From Clostridiales bacterium (lineage in GTDB: Bacteria; Bacillota; Clostridia; Christensenellales; CAG-138): DNA of 32,342 nt. The notes under the pieces are model-generated. The model was not told the origin of the DNA. It was given only the letters and a program-made list of their open reading frames with translations, and ran no database searches. Each line of letters starts with the position of its first letter. Positions within the stretch are counted from its first letter, which is position 1. Below are positions 31,202-32,342 of this stretch, in pieces. A program made the position numbers and the translations under genes. The stretch is taken from the NCBI GenBank assembly GCA_012838425.1, contig DUPG01000017.1, positions 1 to 32,342 on the forward strand. Reading direction: 5' to 3'.

Positions 31202-32342
31202 CTAAAAAGCTGTTTTTTGAAAACCCCAATCAATACGAATGTGAAGCGACTGTAATATCCGTTCGCGAAACCGAAAAAGGCACGGAGATTATAACCGATC
31301 AAACGGTAGTTTTCCCCGAAAGCGGAGGGCAAATATCCGATACGGGTTTTATGAACGGGTTAAGAATACTCCGCGCCTATGAACGCGACGGCACGATTAT
31401 TCATGTGCTTGATGGCAAGGCGACAGGCATAAAAGTAAACGACACCGTAAAAATCGGCATAGATATAGACAGGCGCAAGGACAGCTCTGCTCAGCACAGC
31501 GGCGAGCATATACTGTCGGGGCTTGCTAAGAAGCTTTTCGGCGCTGTGAATGTCGGCTTTCATATGTCGGAGGAGTATTCTACGCTTGATTTTGATATAG
31601 AGCTTACTAATGAGCAATTAGCAGAGTTGGAAACAGAAGCGTTCAACGAGGTAATAAAGAATTCGCCCGTTACTACCGAAATAGTTGACGCAGACTGCCT
31701 AAAAACGCTTTCCTTACGCAAAAAAACTGAGGGCTTGGAGGACAGGGCAGACGAATTCAGAATAGTGTATATAGGCGATGTGGATTCCTGCACCTGCTGC
31801 GGCACTCATGTAAATTTCACAGGCGAAATAGGCGCAGTAAAGCTGCAAAAGGCTGAGAAATACAAGGGAGGCACGCGTATTTGGTTCCTGTGCGGCAAGC
31901 GCGCACTGTCAGATTATCAGAAAAAGCATAATATCATTGATAAAATAGCCCGCAGTTTCAGCGTTAACCATGACGACGCATTAGATGCGGTTGTCCGTCA
32001 AGGCGATGAGTTGCGCGAAGCAAAACGCACGCTCAAGCTAATAATGGCGCGTTATGTTCAAGCCGAAGCCAAGTCGCTCATTGACAACGCACACGAAAAG
32101 AACGGCGTAAAAATAATTGTCTATTGCGATTACGAGGGCTTGACAGACATTCGCGTGCTTTCCGAGAATATTCTCAAAACGCGTGCGTGCGCGGTGCTAT
32201 GCTCAGTCGCTAAGGATTCCGTGCAATATGTTACTGCTGTCAGCGAGGGCGTTACACCAAGCGCTTCCGAGCTCATACAGGCAGTAAACGCGCTCATGAA
32301 CGGCAAGGGCGGAGGCAGAGGCACTTTCGCGCAGGGCAAGGC
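31198..32342 (+). CDS. alanyl-tRNA editing protein AlaX (long form), 3' end outside the window
   Basis: The first 381 codons of an AlaX-type trans-editing hydrolase, which removes Ser or Gly mis-charged on tRNA-Ala, are present. The N-terminal beta-barrel resembles the AlaRS editing-domain lead (ITDQTVVFPESGGQISDTG). The zinc motif HSGEH (HxxxH) is followed by CTCCGTHV (CxxxH). After a coiled region (DDALDAVVRQGDELREAKRT) a DHHA1-like C-terminal part follows (IIVYCDYEGLTDIRVLSENI), with GKGGGRGTFAQGK at the window end, as in AlaRS C-domains. It is therefore the long AlaX-L type. ATG 31198 overlaps the plsY stop, so translation is coupled. The frame is open to the edge. Confidence 0.88.
   Translation, partial: MTKKLFFENPNQYECEATVISVRETEKGTEIITDQTVVFPESGGQISDTGFMNGLRILRAYERDGTIIHVLDGKATGIKVNDTVKIGIDIDRRKDSSAQHSGEHILSGLAKKLFGAVNVGFHMSEEYSTLDFDIELTNEQLAELETEAFNEVIKNSPVTTEIVDADCLKTLSLRKKTEGLEDRADEFRIVYIGDVDSCTCCGTHVNFTGEIGAVKLQKAEKYKGGTRIWFLCGKRALSDYQKKHNIIDKIARSFSVNHDDALDAVVRQGDELREAKRTLKLIMARYVQAEAKSLIDNAHEKNGVKIIVYCDYEGLTDIRVLSENILKTRACAVLCSVAKDSVQYVTAVSEGVTPSASELIQAVNALMNGKGGGRGTFAQGK

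Overview
The window looks like a chromosomal segment of a low-to-mid GC, Gram-positive-type anaerobe, most likely an uncultured member of the Clostridia (Bacillota). The evidence is: strong AGGAGG-type ribosome binding sites almost everywhere; many near-consensus sigma-A promoters with 16-18 bp spacers; a large SRP RNA with an Alu-type closing domain; SAM-I-type riboswitch architecture; an FchA/FolD folate pair; an ECF transporter S component; and a ferredoxin-fused aldo/keto reductase. No sporulation gene or taxonomic marker beyond rpoB, rpoC and tuf is present, so the placement is an inference.

Layout. Positions 1-9300 look accessory. Two SAM-I-clan riboswitches on the minus strand (326-459 and 5321-5474) each have their own promoter, an antiterminator and a GNRA-like-loop terminator. 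One precedes a 58-residue unknown protein. The other precedes a 16-codon ORF, a 101-residue repeat protein and a 428-residue unknown protein. Between them lie a plus-strand attenuator-like RNA (563-682), a promoterless second copy of it (984-1087), and a three-gene plus-strand operon (aldo/keto reductase, ECF S component, DUF1893). A two-gene minus-strand cassette follows: a Myb-like DNA-binding protein and a UvrD/helicase IV-type helicase with zinc ribbons at both ends. Positions 9400-17800 hold mostly single-gene units: a DUF2508/YaaL-like protein, an alpha-oxoamine synthase closest to serine palmitoyltransferase, a membrane protein, tRNA-Gly(CCC) plus tuf, an unknown 333-residue protein, an ArsB/NhaD-type transporter, two tandem related structured elements of unknown function (16564-17021), tRNA-Ala(CGC), a Sel1-repeat protein and the SRP RNA. 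Positions 18100-26120 hold rpoB-rpoC with a structured leader and a strong terminator. Positions 26139-28270 hold a cysteine-containing membrane protein, a protein resembling ArgRS without its catalytic core, and a UPF0173 metallo-hydrolase. Positions 28598-32342 hold the tightly packed operon fchA-rpiB-folD-plsY-alaX, which runs off the window.

How the genes fit together. The last operon links one-carbon metabolism (FchA, FolD), pentose phosphate metabolism (RpiB), phospholipid synthesis (PlsY) and translation quality control (AlaX). Its FolD lacks the catalytic Lys and Gln needed for the cyclohydrolase half-reaction, and a dedicated cyclohydrolase (FchA) is encoded two genes upstream, so the bifunctional enzyme appears to be split between two proteins. 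RpoB carries Ser where E. coli has His526 in the rifampicin pocket. The most promising undescribed material is (i) the two SAM-I-clan riboswitches that control unknown small proteins rather than methionine genes, (ii) the orphan attenuator RNA at 563-682, where the first bases of the transcript can pair with the terminator's left arm, and (iii) the tandem structured elements at 16564-17021.
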